64,000 nt of DNA from Hyphomicrobiales bacterium (GTDB lineage: Bacteria > Pseudomonadota > Alphaproteobacteria > Rhizobiales > Rhizobiaceae). This document shows, one piece after another, positions 9,082 to 17,424 of the stretch. A program made the position numbers and the translations under genes. How positions within the stretch are numbered: the stretch's first letter is position 1; every line of letters starts with the position of its first letter. Under the pieces are notes generated by a model. It was not told the DNA's origin, ran no database searches, and worked only from the letters and a program-made list of their open reading frames with translations. Where the stretch lies: positions 1 through 64,000 of the forward strand of contig UCIT01000036.1 in assembly GCA_900472625.1 (NCBI GenBank). The letters run 5' to 3'.

Positions 9082-9567
9082 TCACATCGCATCGACACCC
9101 GTCGTCTGCAGTCGGTTCCTGACATGGCGGACGCCATCGACCGAGGCGACGGCGAGTTCGACCTTGCGGGCGATGCCTATGGTTTCGACAGAGCCTTCGA
9201 TTGTCACCGTGTGGCCGTCGGCGTGGACGTCGATACTGTTCATATCGACTTCGGGAACATTCTCGATGTTGTCGGAGACTCTTGCCTCAAGATCGTCGCT
9301 CTCATCGCGGTCGATCGTATCCGCACGAAGCGAATCCTTCAGACCATTTTCGTTGCCGTCCTTGTCAATTCCATCGACGCGGAAACCGGCATTGCTGTCC
9401 TGGTCGGAATTTGCGGCAGTTTCGCCGTAGCCGGGGTTTTCAACCGTTTTCGGAACAGCGCCGGCCTGATCCGAATAGGGCCAGCCTTCATCGACATTGC
9501 GCTCCTCGAAATCGCGGTAATCTTCTTCACGCGATAGCGATGTCTTGCCGTCATCAATCCTAGCCAT
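9082..9567 (-). CDS. BON-domain protein with acidic N-terminal half
   Basis: The 161-residue product has a long, acidic, low-complexity N-terminal part (rich in Asp, Glu and Asn, residues 1-100). A single BON domain follows at about 105-158, with VTIEGSVET and RHVRNRL as its typical strand and helix ends. BON domains bind membranes or other envelope proteins and occur in OsmY-like stress proteins. Here no signal peptide is visible, so it is predicted to be cytoplasmic. The start at 9567 has a strong ribosome site (AAGGAGAAGAGCA). It is convergent with nrdJ and opens a patch of small stress-type genes. Confidence 0.8.
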   Translation of the reverse strand: MARIDDGKTSLSREEDYRDFEERNVDEGWPYSDQAGAVPKTVENPGYGETAANSDQDSNAGFRVDGIDKDGNENGLKDSLRADTIDRDESDDLEARVSDNIENVPEVDMNSIDVHADGHTVTIEGSVETIGIARKVELAVASVDGVRHVRNRLQTTGVDAM

Positions 9568-9754
9568 TGCTCTTCTCCTTCAGCGTGTGATGTTCAAACA
9601 ACGCCCAAGTCGCGAGATGGTTCGCAAGCGGAAGCTCGAATGGCTGAATGCAACCGCATAGCAAATGACCGCCACCTTGCAGTTGCGGTCAATTCGTGGC
9701 GATGATTGGAGGAATGGCCTAGCCCTTGTGCGTCAACACAAATGGGAGAGAGAC

Positions 9755-9934
9755 ATGCCAAGCTGCGTAGCGAACGGTGACACTTGGGAGATCTACCACG
9801 CAACGGACGGATGGCGTTGGCGGCGTACCGCGCGCAATGGTCAGATTGTCGGATCATCGTCGGAGGCTTACGTCAACCAACGCGATTGCGTCGCCAATGC
9901 CAAACGCAATGGCATGACCTGCGAGCCGGTGTAG
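9755..9934 (+). CDS. DUF1508 (YegP-like) small protein
   Basis: The 59-residue product reads WEIYHATDGWRWRR, then NGQIVGSSSEAYVN and CVANAKRNG. This is the order of strands and helix in a DUF1508/YegP unit, where tandem copies are usual; here there is one copy. The function of the family is unknown. The start at 9755 is chosen for the GGGAGAGAG ribosome site and because the domain begins within ten residues. It lies about 190 bp from the divergent BON gene. Confidence 0.75.
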   Translation: MPSCVANGDTWEIYHATDGWRWRRTARNGQIVGSSSEAYVNQRDCVANAKRNGMTCEPV

Positions 9935-10012
9935 CTTCAAGAACGATATCTGAGAACAAAACGTAGTGTGGCGAGCGCGGCCTTCAAAACAGGGCGCGCT
10001 CCTGCCGGTTAC

Positions 10013-10189
10013 CTAGCGTGCCGTCTTGGCATCCGCCGACACTGCCGTGGCCGGCAATGGCACGTCGTCTGCGACCTCTTCTGCTACGGCAGCGAGATCG
10101 AGATTTCCCCAAATGGATTTTGGCTGGCTGCGATCGGTACGGCGGGATGACTTGATTTCAACAACGAACGGCTTCGACTGAGCGCGCAT
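10013..10189 (-). CDS. 58-residue protein with a KPFVVEIK motif, unknown function
   Basis: The frame runs from ATG at 10189, behind a good ribosome site (AGTAGGAATCAT), to a TAG at 10013. The product starts MRAQSKPFVVEIKSSRR, is basic for 25 residues, has SIWGNLDL at about 25-32, and ends in an acidic/Ala-rich tail. The strand-like FVVEIK followed by an Arg/Lys cluster and the SIWG motif look like a conserved unit, and I have the impression that similar short proteins occur in rhizobia, but I cannot name the family. Function unknown; a small nucleic-acid-binding or adaptor role is only a guess. Confidence 0.6.
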   Translation of the reverse strand: MRAQSKPFVVEIKSSRRTDRSQPKSIWGNLDLAAVAEEVADDVPLPATAVSADAKTAR

Positions 10190-10430
10190 ATGATTCCTAC
10201 TGAAATGCGTTGAACGAATCCATCAACGTCTCAACCCTATGAAGCGTTCCGCCTGAACGCAAGCGCATTCGGCAGTTTGCATATTATACCGGCACGCGCG
10301 CTTGCGGACGCCGGGCGTGCGGCGGTACGGGCTTTTGCGGAACAAGCACGAACCGGCCACGTTCCTTCTTTCCGACCTGCCGGAAACCGACCGTGCAGAT
10401 TGTTGCGAAAAATCCTTGAAGGAACAATCA

Positions 10431-10679
10431 ATGTCGATTAGTTACCACGTCTCCGAACATGATGGCGCCTGGGCTTACCGCTTGGGTGACGTTTGGTCGG
10501 AAACTTTCCCAACTCACGAAGAAGCACTGGCAGCGGCCCAAAACGCCGCAGGGCGTCAACAGCTCGGTGGCCAGGATGCGGACATTACATATCAGCGTGC
10601 AGACGGCAGCTGGACAACGGAACGATCGAATGGAGGCGATCGCCCCGAAGCAGATGTCGTCGATGACGCCAAGGAATGA
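10431..10679 (+). CDS. DUF2188-like small protein
   Basis: The 82-residue product begins ISYHVSEHDGAWAYRLGD, then has EEALAAAQNAAGR and ITYQRADGSW. This is the strand-strand-helix-strand order of DUF2188 proteins, whose role is unknown. The ATG at 10431 has a good ribosome site (GAAGGAACAATCA). It is followed 12 bases later by the next gene, so the two are probably co-transcribed. Confidence 0.7.
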   Translation: MSISYHVSEHDGAWAYRLGDVWSETFPTHEEALAAAQNAAGRQQLGGQDADITYQRADGSWTTERSNGGDRPEADVVDDAKE

Positions 10680-10691
10680 AAAAGACTACGA

Positions 10692-11018
10692 ATGACTATT
10701 AAAGAGCGTTTCCTAAAGCAGCAGCATGCCTGGATGATCGGTGCATGCTATTCACGTAGACACCCTGATTTCCATCGTTTCGGCGGCATCGACGTTTCCG
10801 TCTCGCCACGCTGGAAAGACTGCATCGATACGTTCATGAACGACATGATGGACACGCTGCCGCGCAGCCTCGCGGAGCGTCGTCTCGCGCTGCGCAATCC
10901 GCGCCGCCCGTTCGAGCCTGGAAATGTCGAATGGATTTTTGTCAGCAAGCATCGCGGCCTGCGCGCGCCTGACGGCACCCGCCCCGAGCTGCCGGAAGCG
11001 CGCCTGCGCCGCGCCTGA
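10692..11018 (+). CDS. protein resembling the phage-type HNH/AP2-associated domain
   Basis: The 108-residue product contains HRFGGIDVSVSPRWKDCI, then FMNDMMDTLP and later FEPGNVEWIF. This order matches a domain common in phage-type HNH/AP2 proteins (GGRGI.VC.RW..F..F..DMG...Y.P.N.RW). The usual His/Asn catalytic residues are not evident, so it may be a domesticated or inactive fragment. It follows the DUF2188 gene by 12 bases. The likeness is by eye and family membership is uncertain. Confidence 0.5.
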   Translation: MTIKERFLKQQHAWMIGACYSRRHPDFHRFGGIDVSVSPRWKDCIDTFMNDMMDTLPRSLAERRLALRNPRRPFEPGNVEWIFVSKHRGLRAPDGTRPELPEARLRRA

Positions 11019-11140
11019 CATTTCTGACTGCTTCTATTTCCGCCGGCGAGTGGGCTTCCGATGCCCCGTCGCCGGCGAATTTGTTTTCAGCAGCACGAAC
11101 CGATCACGACATGGGCGCCGCGATGTTCAGGCCGGCCAAT

Positions 11141-11346
11141 TCACCACCGGCTTCTATTGCGCCTTGTGACGACAATCAAAACAAGGCCTGCGGCCACGGC
11201 AAGCGCGCCCCAGTAGATCCAAGGCGTCTGATCGATCATGAAACTCTCAGCCGGATAGGGGAAGTAGCCACTGCCCTGCCCCATCCAGACCAGACCAGAC
11301 CGCCCAGGATCAGCAGCGCTGCCAGACCATATGCGACTTTCGCCAT
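11141..11346 (-). pseudogene. small membrane protein gene broken by a 5-bp repeat expansion
   Basis: The gene starts at ATG 11346 behind an excellent ribosome site (AAGGAGAGTTTG) and reads MAKVAYGLAALLILGGLVW. It then shifts frame within three copies of GGTCT and stops after 36 residues. If one copy is removed, translation continues as MGQGSGYFPYPAESFMIDQ and a second transmembrane helix (WGALAVAAGLVLIVVTRR), ending at 11141 with 66 residues. That two-helix product, with the GQG.GYFPYPA.SFMI motif, matches a small membrane family I remember from other rhizobia. The shift is a true lesion, a phase-variable switch, or a sequencing error. Confidence 0.7.
11285..11301. repeat. pentanucleotide tandem repeat (AGACC x3)
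   Basis: CCAGACCAGACCAGACC carries three exact AGACC units (GGTCT on the coding strand). The unit length is not divisible by three, so a change of one unit changes the reading frame of the membrane protein gene. Confidence 0.85.
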
Positions 11347-11489
11347 CAAACTCTCCTTCACGCCCCATGCCTGTTCGTCCGCGATCAAGCACCGGCAGCA
11401 TCACGCCTTGATGGCTGCCGGTCAATGGTTGCGCGTGTGACGCAGCAGGCGATCGGGCACGACGATGATGCCGCGCCCGGTTGCATGGG

Positions 11490-12338
11490 CTAGGCCTTGG
11501 GGAAATCGGCACCGAGGCTGGTGTCTTTCCATTCCTCGACAATGGCCAGACGCTCCCGGAGCTTGCCGGTCACCGCGTTATAGCCGAACTCGCCGAGTAC
11601 CAGATGGCGTGGCGCATTCTCGGCCTCAGCGATGGCAATGATCGCCTCGCCCGCGCGGATGGGGTCGCCCGGCTGCTGGCCGCTGTAGCCAGACGTCTGG
11701 CGCATACGCGCCGCAGCCGTTTCTGCGTAGTCAGCGATCTTGCTCTCGGTCTGGCGCAGCGAACGACCGGCCCAATCGGTGCGGAAAGGTCCGGGCTCGA
11801 CGCAGGTAACCTTGATGCCGAGCGGCGCTCCTTCGGCGGCCAGTGCATCCGACATGCCTTCCACCGCATGCTTGCTGGCGGCATAGTAGCCGGAGGCGGG
11901 AAAGCCCATGAAACCGGCGACCGAAGTGATGTTGATCACGTGGCCGCGGCGGCGTTCGCGCATGCCGGGCAGCACCGCACGGGTCATGGCGAAGAGGCCG
12001 AAGACATTGGCCTCGAACTGCTCTCGGATCTCCTTGTCGTCGCCTTCCTCGATCGTCGACTGGTAGCCGTAGCCGGCATTGTTGACGAGGACATCGATGC
12101 GACCGAAGCGGTCCTGCGCGGCCTTTACGACCGCCGATATCTGGGCGGGATCGGTGACGTCGAGATCTACGGCGAGAGCATTGGCTTCATGGCCGGCGAC
12201 CAGATCGGCGACGCGCGCCTTGTCTCTCGCGGTCACGATGGTCGGCCAGCCGCGGGCAATGGTGAGCTTTGCAAGTTCACGGCCGAAGCCGGTCGAGCAA
12301 CCGGTGATGAGCCAGACGGGATGTATGTCTTGGGACAT
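11490..12338 (-). CDS. short-chain dehydrogenase/reductase (classical SDR)
   Basis: The 282-residue protein has the NAD(P)-binding loop TGCSTGFG at residues 12-19, NNAG at 86-89, the catalytic Ser near 139 and the YxxxK pair at 152/156 (YYAASK). The C-terminal part (about 200-282) carries the substrate-binding region with EPGPFRTDW. Proteins of this subgroup act on ketones, aldehydes or sugars; the substrate cannot be read from the sequence. The ATG at 12338 gives the normal N-terminus. It sits alone, downstream of ftsZ2 but separated from it by a strong terminator. Confidence 0.87.
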   Translation of the reverse strand: MSQDIHPVWLITGCSTGFGRELAKLTIARGWPTIVTARDKARVADLVAGHEANALAVDLDVTDPAQISAVVKAAQDRFGRIDVLVNNAGYGYQSTIEEGDDKEIREQFEANVFGLFAMTRAVLPGMRERRRGHVINITSVAGFMGFPASGYYAASKHAVEGMSDALAAEGAPLGIKVTCVEPGPFRTDWAGRSLRQTESKIADYAETAAARMRQTSGYSGQQPGDPIRAGEAIIAIAEAENAPRHLVLGEFGYNAVTGKLRERLAIVEEWKDTSLGADFPKA

Positions 12339-12457
12339 TGGTGTTCCTGAAATTTGGGAGTGCCTCTGAAGGCAACTGGGGGCCAGCATTACTTAGGGCG
12401 CGGCCTCACCGCTTTCCAGCAACCTGCTCCACAATCGCTGAAGCGCAGACACGAAAA

Positions 12458-12485
12458 AGCCGCGCGCTCGGGAGAGCGCGCGGCT
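12458..12485 (-). terminator. intrinsic terminator of ftsZ2
   Basis: A perfect 12-bp stem (AGCCGCGCGCTC) encloses a GGGA loop, with a run of five T on the minus strand after the hairpin. It is placed 25 bases after the ftsZ2 stop and insulates the SDR gene downstream. Confidence 0.88.
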
Positions 12486-12509
12486 GGTAAAAAGGAGCTG
12501 AAGCTCGAC

Positions 12510-13541
12510 CTACTGAAGTGTGCGTGGCGGAAGGCCCTGGGCCAACGGAGCGCCCGGCTGGACAGCCGAAACACCGGCGCCCGCACCGTCGAGGCCAGTC
12601 GCCACGACCGATACGCGGAACTTGCCGTCGAGATTGCGGTCGAAGATAGCGCCGACGACGATATCGGCGTCGTCCTGAACCTCGTCGCGGATGCGGCTTG
12701 CCGCCTCATCCACTTCAAACAGGGTCATGTCGGAACCGCCCGAGATCGAAATCAGCACGCCCTTGGCGCCGCGCATCGATATGTCGTCGAGCAACGGGTT
12801 TGCGATCGCCGCTTCCGCAGCCTTCATCGCGCGCTCTTCGCCCGATGCCTCGCCGGTGCCCATCATGGCGCGACCCATGCCGCGCATGACCGACTTCACG
12901 TCGGCGAAATCGAGGTTGATCAGGCCTTCCTTGACGATCAGATCGGTGATGCAGCCAACGCCGGCAAACAGCACGCGGTCGGCGGTCATGAAGGCATCGG
13001 CGAACGTCGTCTTGGCATCGGCGATGCGGAAGAGGTTCTGGTTCGGGATGACGATGACGGTATCGGCCGCCTGACGCAGCGCCTCGATGCCGGCATCGGC
13101 TGTCTTCATGCGACGGTTGCCCTCGAAGGTGAACGGCTTGGTGACGACACCGACGGTCAGAATGCCAGCATTGCGCGCGGCCTGGGCGATCACGGGCGCC
13201 GCACCGGTACCTGTGCCGCCGCCCATGCCGGCGGTGACGAAGCACATGTGCGAGCCGGCCAGATGGTCCATAATCTCGTCGATCGATTCTTCGGCGGCTG
13301 CGCGGCCGATCTCCGGTAGTGAGCCGGCGCCGAGGCCTTCGGTCACATGCGCGCCAAGCTGGATGCGGCGGGAGGCCTTGGAAGTGGCGAGCACCTGCGC
13401 ATCGGTGTTGGCCGCAATGAATTCAACGCCTTCCAGGCTTTCCGCGATCATGTTGTTGATGGCGTTGCCGCCACCGCCACCGACGCCGATCACCGTAATT
13501 CTTGGCCGCATTTCGGAAATCCCGTTCTTGGCGTTCGTCAT
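12510..13541 (-). CDS. ftsZ2: second, short FtsZ (tubulin-like GTPase without C-terminal tail)
   Basis: The 343-residue protein has the FtsZ GTPase core with VGGGGGNA near residue 20 and the tubulin signature GGGTGTG at 107-113, plus a full T7-loop and C-terminal subdomain. It stops near residue 343 with no long linker and no conserved FtsA/ZipA/MinC-binding peptide. Rhizobia carry such a short FtsZ besides the full-length one of the dcw cluster; it is usually not essential and cannot be tethered to the membrane in the normal way. The start at 13541 is backed by AAGGAGATTGCG. It is monocistronic and ends at a strong terminator. Confidence 0.92.
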   Translation of the reverse strand: MTNAKNGISEMRPRITVIGVGGGGGNAINNMIAESLEGVEFIAANTDAQVLATSKASRRIQLGAHVTEGLGAGSLPEIGRAAAEESIDEIMDHLAGSHMCFVTAGMGGGTGTGAAPVIAQAARNAGILTVGVVTKPFTFEGNRRMKTADAGIEALRQAADTVIVIPNQNLFRIADAKTTFADAFMTADRVLFAGVGCITDLIVKEGLINLDFADVKSVMRGMGRAMMGTGEASGEERAMKAAEAAIANPLLDDISMRGAKGVLISISGGSDMTLFEVDEAASRIRDEVQDDADIVVGAIFDRNLDGKFRVSVVATGLDGAGAGVSAVQPGAPLAQGLPPRTLQ

Positions 13542-13742
13542 CGCAATCTCCTTCGTGCGCATCTCTGGTGTCGGCTCCGCCGCTCTATCGGGGTCCGAAT
13601 CGCGCATCAGCCTAAGGGCGCAAGAAGGCAGAGCCGGGGCGAAAGAACAAGATGCAGAACTTTCTAAAGTTTATCCGGAACCTTTTTCGATGATGTCGCA
13701 TTAGGTTGATTCAAGCCTGCCAACGAGAGGAGTACCGCGCAC

Positions 13743-13955
13743 ATGCCTATGTTAGCCTCCCGCCAGTCCATCGCCCCTCCGAAAGACCACATCGTGACCG
13801 CCCAGGAGGCGCTCGAACCGCTCTTCCTGCAGATCGAGGCGGAAGCAGAGTTGCGGATGATCGCGGCCGCTCTCAAGGCTGGCTGGTCGGCTGAAGATGC
13901 CGTGACGGCAATCGACGAATTGCGCCGCAACGACCTCCTACCTGACCATCATTGA
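13743..13955 (+). CDS. conserved-looking 70-aa protein, unknown function
   Basis: The product is short, acidic and mostly helical: an N-terminal tail, then EALEPLFLQIEAEAELRMI and a second helix with GWSAEDAVTAIDELRRND. A GAGAGGAG ribosome site lies some ten bases before the ATG at 13743. It is transcribed divergently from ftsZ2 with 200 bp between the starts. I do not recognise the family; the helix pair suggests a protein-protein adaptor, but this is not established. Confidence 0.6.
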   Translation: MPMLASRQSIAPPKDHIVTAQEALEPLFLQIEAEAELRMIAAALKAGWSAEDAVTAIDELRRNDLLPDHH

Positions 13956-14055
13956 CGTCAGGCATCGGCGCGCCTTCAACGACCAAAAAATCATTCGCCT
14001 TCATGGAAAGATGGCTTATCTCTACGCGCTCAAGTGATTGCGGAGATAGCGTTTC

Positions 14056-15063
14056 ATGTCCATCAAGACTATTTGCGTTTACGGTGCCGGGGCGCTGGGC
14101 GGCGCTATTGCGGCGAAGTTGGCCTCCTCTCTCGGAAGCGATGTCGTTATTTCAGTCGTCGCGCGCGGCGCCCATCTGGCGGCCATCCGAGACAAGGGGC
14201 TGACACTTCACGAGCCCGGCCTGCCAGCACCGATTACGGCGAAAGTCATTGCGACCGATAACCCGGCCGACCTGCCACCACAGGATCTGATCATCACAGG
14301 CCTGAAGGGTCACCAGCTCGGCCCGGCGGCCGAGGGCATGGCGGGTCTGCTCAAAGACGATACCCGCGTCGTGATGATCCTCAACGGCATACCGTGGTGG
14401 TATTTTCACCGCGACGAGCATCCGGAATTTGCCGAACTGCAATTTGAGGAACTGGATCCCGCCGGCGCGTTGTGGCGGCTGATCGGGCCGCAGCGGATCA
14501 TCGGCTGCGTTGCGCATCAGGGCGCCGAAGTCATCGAACCCGGCGTCATCAGGTTGAGCAACAAGGGACGCTTCATACTGGGCGAGCCTTCCGGCGAGAT
14601 CAGCGCAGATCTGACCGCCATCGTATCACTGCTGCACAACGCCGACATCACCGCCACGCCCTCGCCGCGCATCCGCGACGATATCTGGAGCAAGCTGATG
14701 GGCAACACCTCGTTCAACCCGATCAGCGCGCTGACGCGTTCGACGATGTCGGAGCTGATGTCCGACGATGCGACCACCGACCAGATCGGCAAGGTGATGA
14801 AGGAGGTCAAGGCCGTCGGCGAGGCGCTCGGCGCCAATGTCGGAATGTCGGTCGAAGAGCGGCTTGATATGGCTAAACAGATCGGACCGGTCAGGACATC
14901 GATGCTGCAGGATCTTCTCGCCGGAAAGGCGCTCGAGATCGTGCCGCTTGTGGGCATGGTCGTCGCCCTTGGGCGACTGACGTCGGTCGCAACACCGGTG
15001 TCGGAAACCATACTGGCGCTGGTATCCCGGCTTGATCGGGAAAACACCAAGGCAGCGGCATAG
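14056..15063 (+). CDS. 2-dehydropantoate 2-reductase family protein
   Basis: The 335-residue protein belongs to the ApbA/PanE family, which reduces 2-dehydropantoate to pantoate with NADPH in pantothenate synthesis. It has the Rossmann loop GAGALGG at residues 10-16 and the C-terminal helical domain with KLMGNTSFNP. Bacteria often carry several paralogues that act on other 2-keto acids, so the exact substrate is open and I do not give the symbol panE. A GC hairpin (15052-15074) covers its stop codon, where it converges with the aminotransferase gene. Confidence 0.83.
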   Translation: MSIKTICVYGAGALGGAIAAKLASSLGSDVVISVVARGAHLAAIRDKGLTLHEPGLPAPITAKVIATDNPADLPPQDLIITGLKGHQLGPAAEGMAGLLKDDTRVVMILNGIPWWYFHRDEHPEFAELQFEELDPAGALWRLIGPQRIIGCVAHQGAEVIEPGVIRLSNKGRFILGEPSGEISADLTAIVSLLHNADITATPSPRIRDDIWSKLMGNTSFNPISALTRSTMSELMSDDATTDQIGKVMKEVKAVGEALGANVGMSVEERLDMAKQIGPVRTSMLQDLLAGKALEIVPLVGMVVALGRLTSVATPVSETILALVSRLDRENTKAAA

Positions 15064-15150
15064 CGAGCCGCTGCGGGGCCTCTCCATACGTTTTTCGGAA
15101 TTCATCAGAAGAATCCGAAAACACCGGCAGCGCATTGAAAACGGATGGCT

Positions 15151-16308
15151 TTACTTGAGCCATCCTGCCATGCGTTCTACCGCCTCGACAATCTCGGCTT
15201 CAGAACCGGCGTAAGACATGCGCAATGATCGGTGTCCTTCGAGCGGATCGAAATCAAGGCCGGGGGTGGCGGCAACATCGATCTCCGAGAGCATGCGCTT
15301 GGCGAATTCCATGCTGTCGTTGGTGAAGCGCGTCACATCGACATAGGCGTAGAATGCGCCATCCATCGGAGACGCGATCGGCAGACCCATTTCCGGCAGT
15401 CGTCGCATCAGGAAGTCGCGGTTGGCGGCATAGGTCGCCTTGTAGACCTCAAGCTCGGCGGCAGCACCCAGCGCGGCAGTGGCGGCGATCTGCGACAATT
15501 CCGGGGCTGAGATATAGAGGCTCTGCGCGACACGCTCGATCGGGCGCACCAGGCGTTCGGGCAGCACCATCCAGCCAATCCGCCAGCCGGTCATGCAATA
15601 ATATTTCGAGAATGAATTGATGACGATGGCTTCATCGGTGAGCTCCAGCGCGGTGGTCTCTTCGTTGGCGAAAGTCAGCCCATGATAGATTTCGTCGGAG
15701 ATGAAGGCGATCGAGTTGGTGGAACAGTACTCGGCGAGCGCGGTCAGGGCCTTTCGGCCGGTGACTGTGCCGGTCGGATTTGCGGGACTTGCGAGAAGGG
15801 CACCCTTGAGACGGACGCCGTTCTCGCTTTGCGCGGCTTCCAGGCTCTCGGGCGTCAGCGTAAACCCGGTTTCCGCCGCGACCGGAACCTCGATGACCTT
15901 CAGGCCGAGGGCGCCGAGGATGTTGCGATAAGCGGGATATCCGGGCCGGGCAATTGCCACGGCATCGCCTGCGTCGAAGAGTGACAAGAAGGCGAGATTG
16001 AAGCCAGCCGACGATCCCGTGGTGATGGCGATCCGCAGCGGGTCGATCTCCAGACCATGGTGGTCCCTGTAATGCCAGGCAAGCGCATGCTTCAGTCGCG
16101 CAGTACCAAGCGCGTCGGTATAGCCGATCCTGCCTTCGTCGAGCGCGGCCCTCGCCGCCTCCAGTGCGGCCTGCGGTGCCGGATGCGAGGGCTGGCCGAC
16201 GGCCATCGAAATGACCGGTCGACCGCTTGCGCGCCGTCTGGTCGCTTCGGCCAGAACATCCATGGCGTGAAAGGGCTCGACTTCGCTGCGTCTGGAAATG
16301 GAAAACAA
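15151..16308 (-). CDS. class I/II pyridoxal-phosphate aminotransferase
   Basis: The 385-residue protein is a fold-type I aminotransferase. It shows SPANPTGTV near 174, SDEIYHG at 204-210 and the PLP lysine at about 235 in NSFSKYYCMTGWRIG. The first residues (SRRSEVEPFHAMDVLAEA) resemble those of aromatic/aspartate aminotransferases of subgroup I-gamma. It probably moves the amino group between a 2-oxo acid and glutamate or aspartate; the substrate is not determined. It converges with the dehydropantoate reductase gene and diverges from the DsbA-like gene. Confidence 0.87.
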   Translation of the reverse strand: MFSISRRSEVEPFHAMDVLAEATRRRASGRPVISMAVGQPSHPAPQAALEAARAALDEGRIGYTDALGTARLKHALAWHYRDHHGLEIDPLRIAITTGSSAGFNLAFLSLFDAGDAVAIARPGYPAYRNILGALGLKVIEVPVAAETGFTLTPESLEAAQSENGVRLKGALLASPANPTGTVTGRKALTALAEYCSTNSIAFISDEIYHGLTFANEETTALELTDEAIVINSFSKYYCMTGWRIGWMVLPERLVRPIERVAQSLYISAPELSQIAATAALGAAAELEVYKATYAANRDFLMRRLPEMGLPIASPMDGAFYAYVDVTRFTNDSMEFAKRMLSEIDVAATPGLDFDPLEGHRSLRMSYAGSEAEIVEAVERMAGWLK

Positions 16309-16518
16309 TGCGGTATTCTCTCTCGGCTCTGTTCGCGGCCAGACAAATGCAGCATTGGTAACGTCTTCACAATCCCGCGATCACCGGACCGATGGGAAAA
16401 ATCCTGTTTGAGGACGGCGGGATGCACCGTATTTTGCTGCTTCGCATCGCGTCCGTTAGCGGAACCGTGGTATCCGAAGCACCGAACGACTGACATCATC
16501 CGCAAAGACGAGGATATC

Positions 16519-17280
16519 ATGACCATTCTGCCGAAAATCTTCACCGCGCTGGCACTCACCGCTTCCGTTGCCTCGGCCGCTCAGCCTGCGTCGGCGCTGG
16601 ACGATGCGCAGAAAAAGGAATTCGGGGAGTTCATCAAGCAGTATCTGATCGAAAATCCGGAGATCATGCTCGATGTGCAGGAAGCTCTGCAGAAGAAGCA
16701 GGAATCGGCGCGACTGGTCAAAGCGAATGCAACAATCGCCGAGAACAAGTCGACCATCTTCGATTCGAAGTACGACATGACGATCGGCAATCCCAAGGGC
16801 GACGTGACCATCGTCGAATTTTTCGACTACAATTGCGGCTATTGCCGTCACGCGCTGACCGACATGGAGACGATGCTGAAGAAGGACCAGAACGTTCGCT
16901 TCGTCCTCAAGGAATTCCCGATCCTCGGGCCTGAATCGGTTGCCGCCCACAAGGTTTCCGATGCGTTCCGCAAACTGGCGCCGGAAAAATACAGCAAATT
17001 CCACGTTGCCCTGCTGACCAGCGATGGCCGTGCCGATGAGGCAAGCGCGATCGAGGTTGCGCAGTCGCTCGGCGTCAGTGAAAAGCAGATCCGGGCGGAG
17101 ATGGCGAAAAGCCCGAGCGACGCCTCCGTGCAGGAAGCCTACACGCTGGCGCAGAACCTCGGCATCACAGGCACGCCGTCCTACGTGATCGGCAACGAGC
17201 TGGTGCAGGGCGCCGTCGGTTTCGATGATCTGGAAACCAAGGTGAAGAACATGCGGACCTGCGGCAAGACCAGCTGCTGA
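16519..17280 (+). CDS. periplasmic DsbA/DsbG-like thiol-disulfide protein
   Basis: The 253-residue product has a signal peptide (cleavage near residue 26, after ASA), a helical N-terminal segment typical of DsbA-like proteins of this group (FGEFIKQYLIENPEIM), and a thioredoxin fold with active site CGYC at 106-109. The cis-proline loop is GTPSYVIG near the C-terminus, where two more cysteines lie (RTCGKTSC). It should oxidise or isomerise disulfides in exported proteins; which of the two is not evident, and no DsbB/DsbD partner is adjacent. The ATG at 16519 gives the signal sequence; the open frame upstream is not convincing. Confidence 0.88.
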   Translation: MTILPKIFTALALTASVASAAQPASALDDAQKKEFGEFIKQYLIENPEIMLDVQEALQKKQESARLVKANATIAENKSTIFDSKYDMTIGNPKGDVTIVEFFDYNCGYCRHALTDMETMLKKDQNVRFVLKEFPILGPESVAAHKVSDAFRKLAPEKYSKFHVALLTSDGRADEASAIEVAQSLGVSEKQIRAEMAKSPSDASVQEAYTLAQNLGITGTPSYVIGNELVQGAVGFDDLETKVKNMRTCGKTSC

Positions 17281-17424
17281 GACGCCGCCCATCAAATCGC
17301 CAAAATCGAGGCGTTTCAGCCATGTGGACAAAAGTGGCGCGATTCCGGCTGCCTTATCCAAAGGGCTTTCATTAAGCCTTTGGTGAGTCTATAGGTTGCC
17401 CTCGCACATTTGACGGAACACTCG

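Noticed and set aside
15052..15074. GC-rich hairpin over the stop of the dehydropantoate reductase gene as a terminator
   Set aside because: The stem is perfect over 8 bp but no T run follows on either strand, so it is not listed as an intrinsic terminator.
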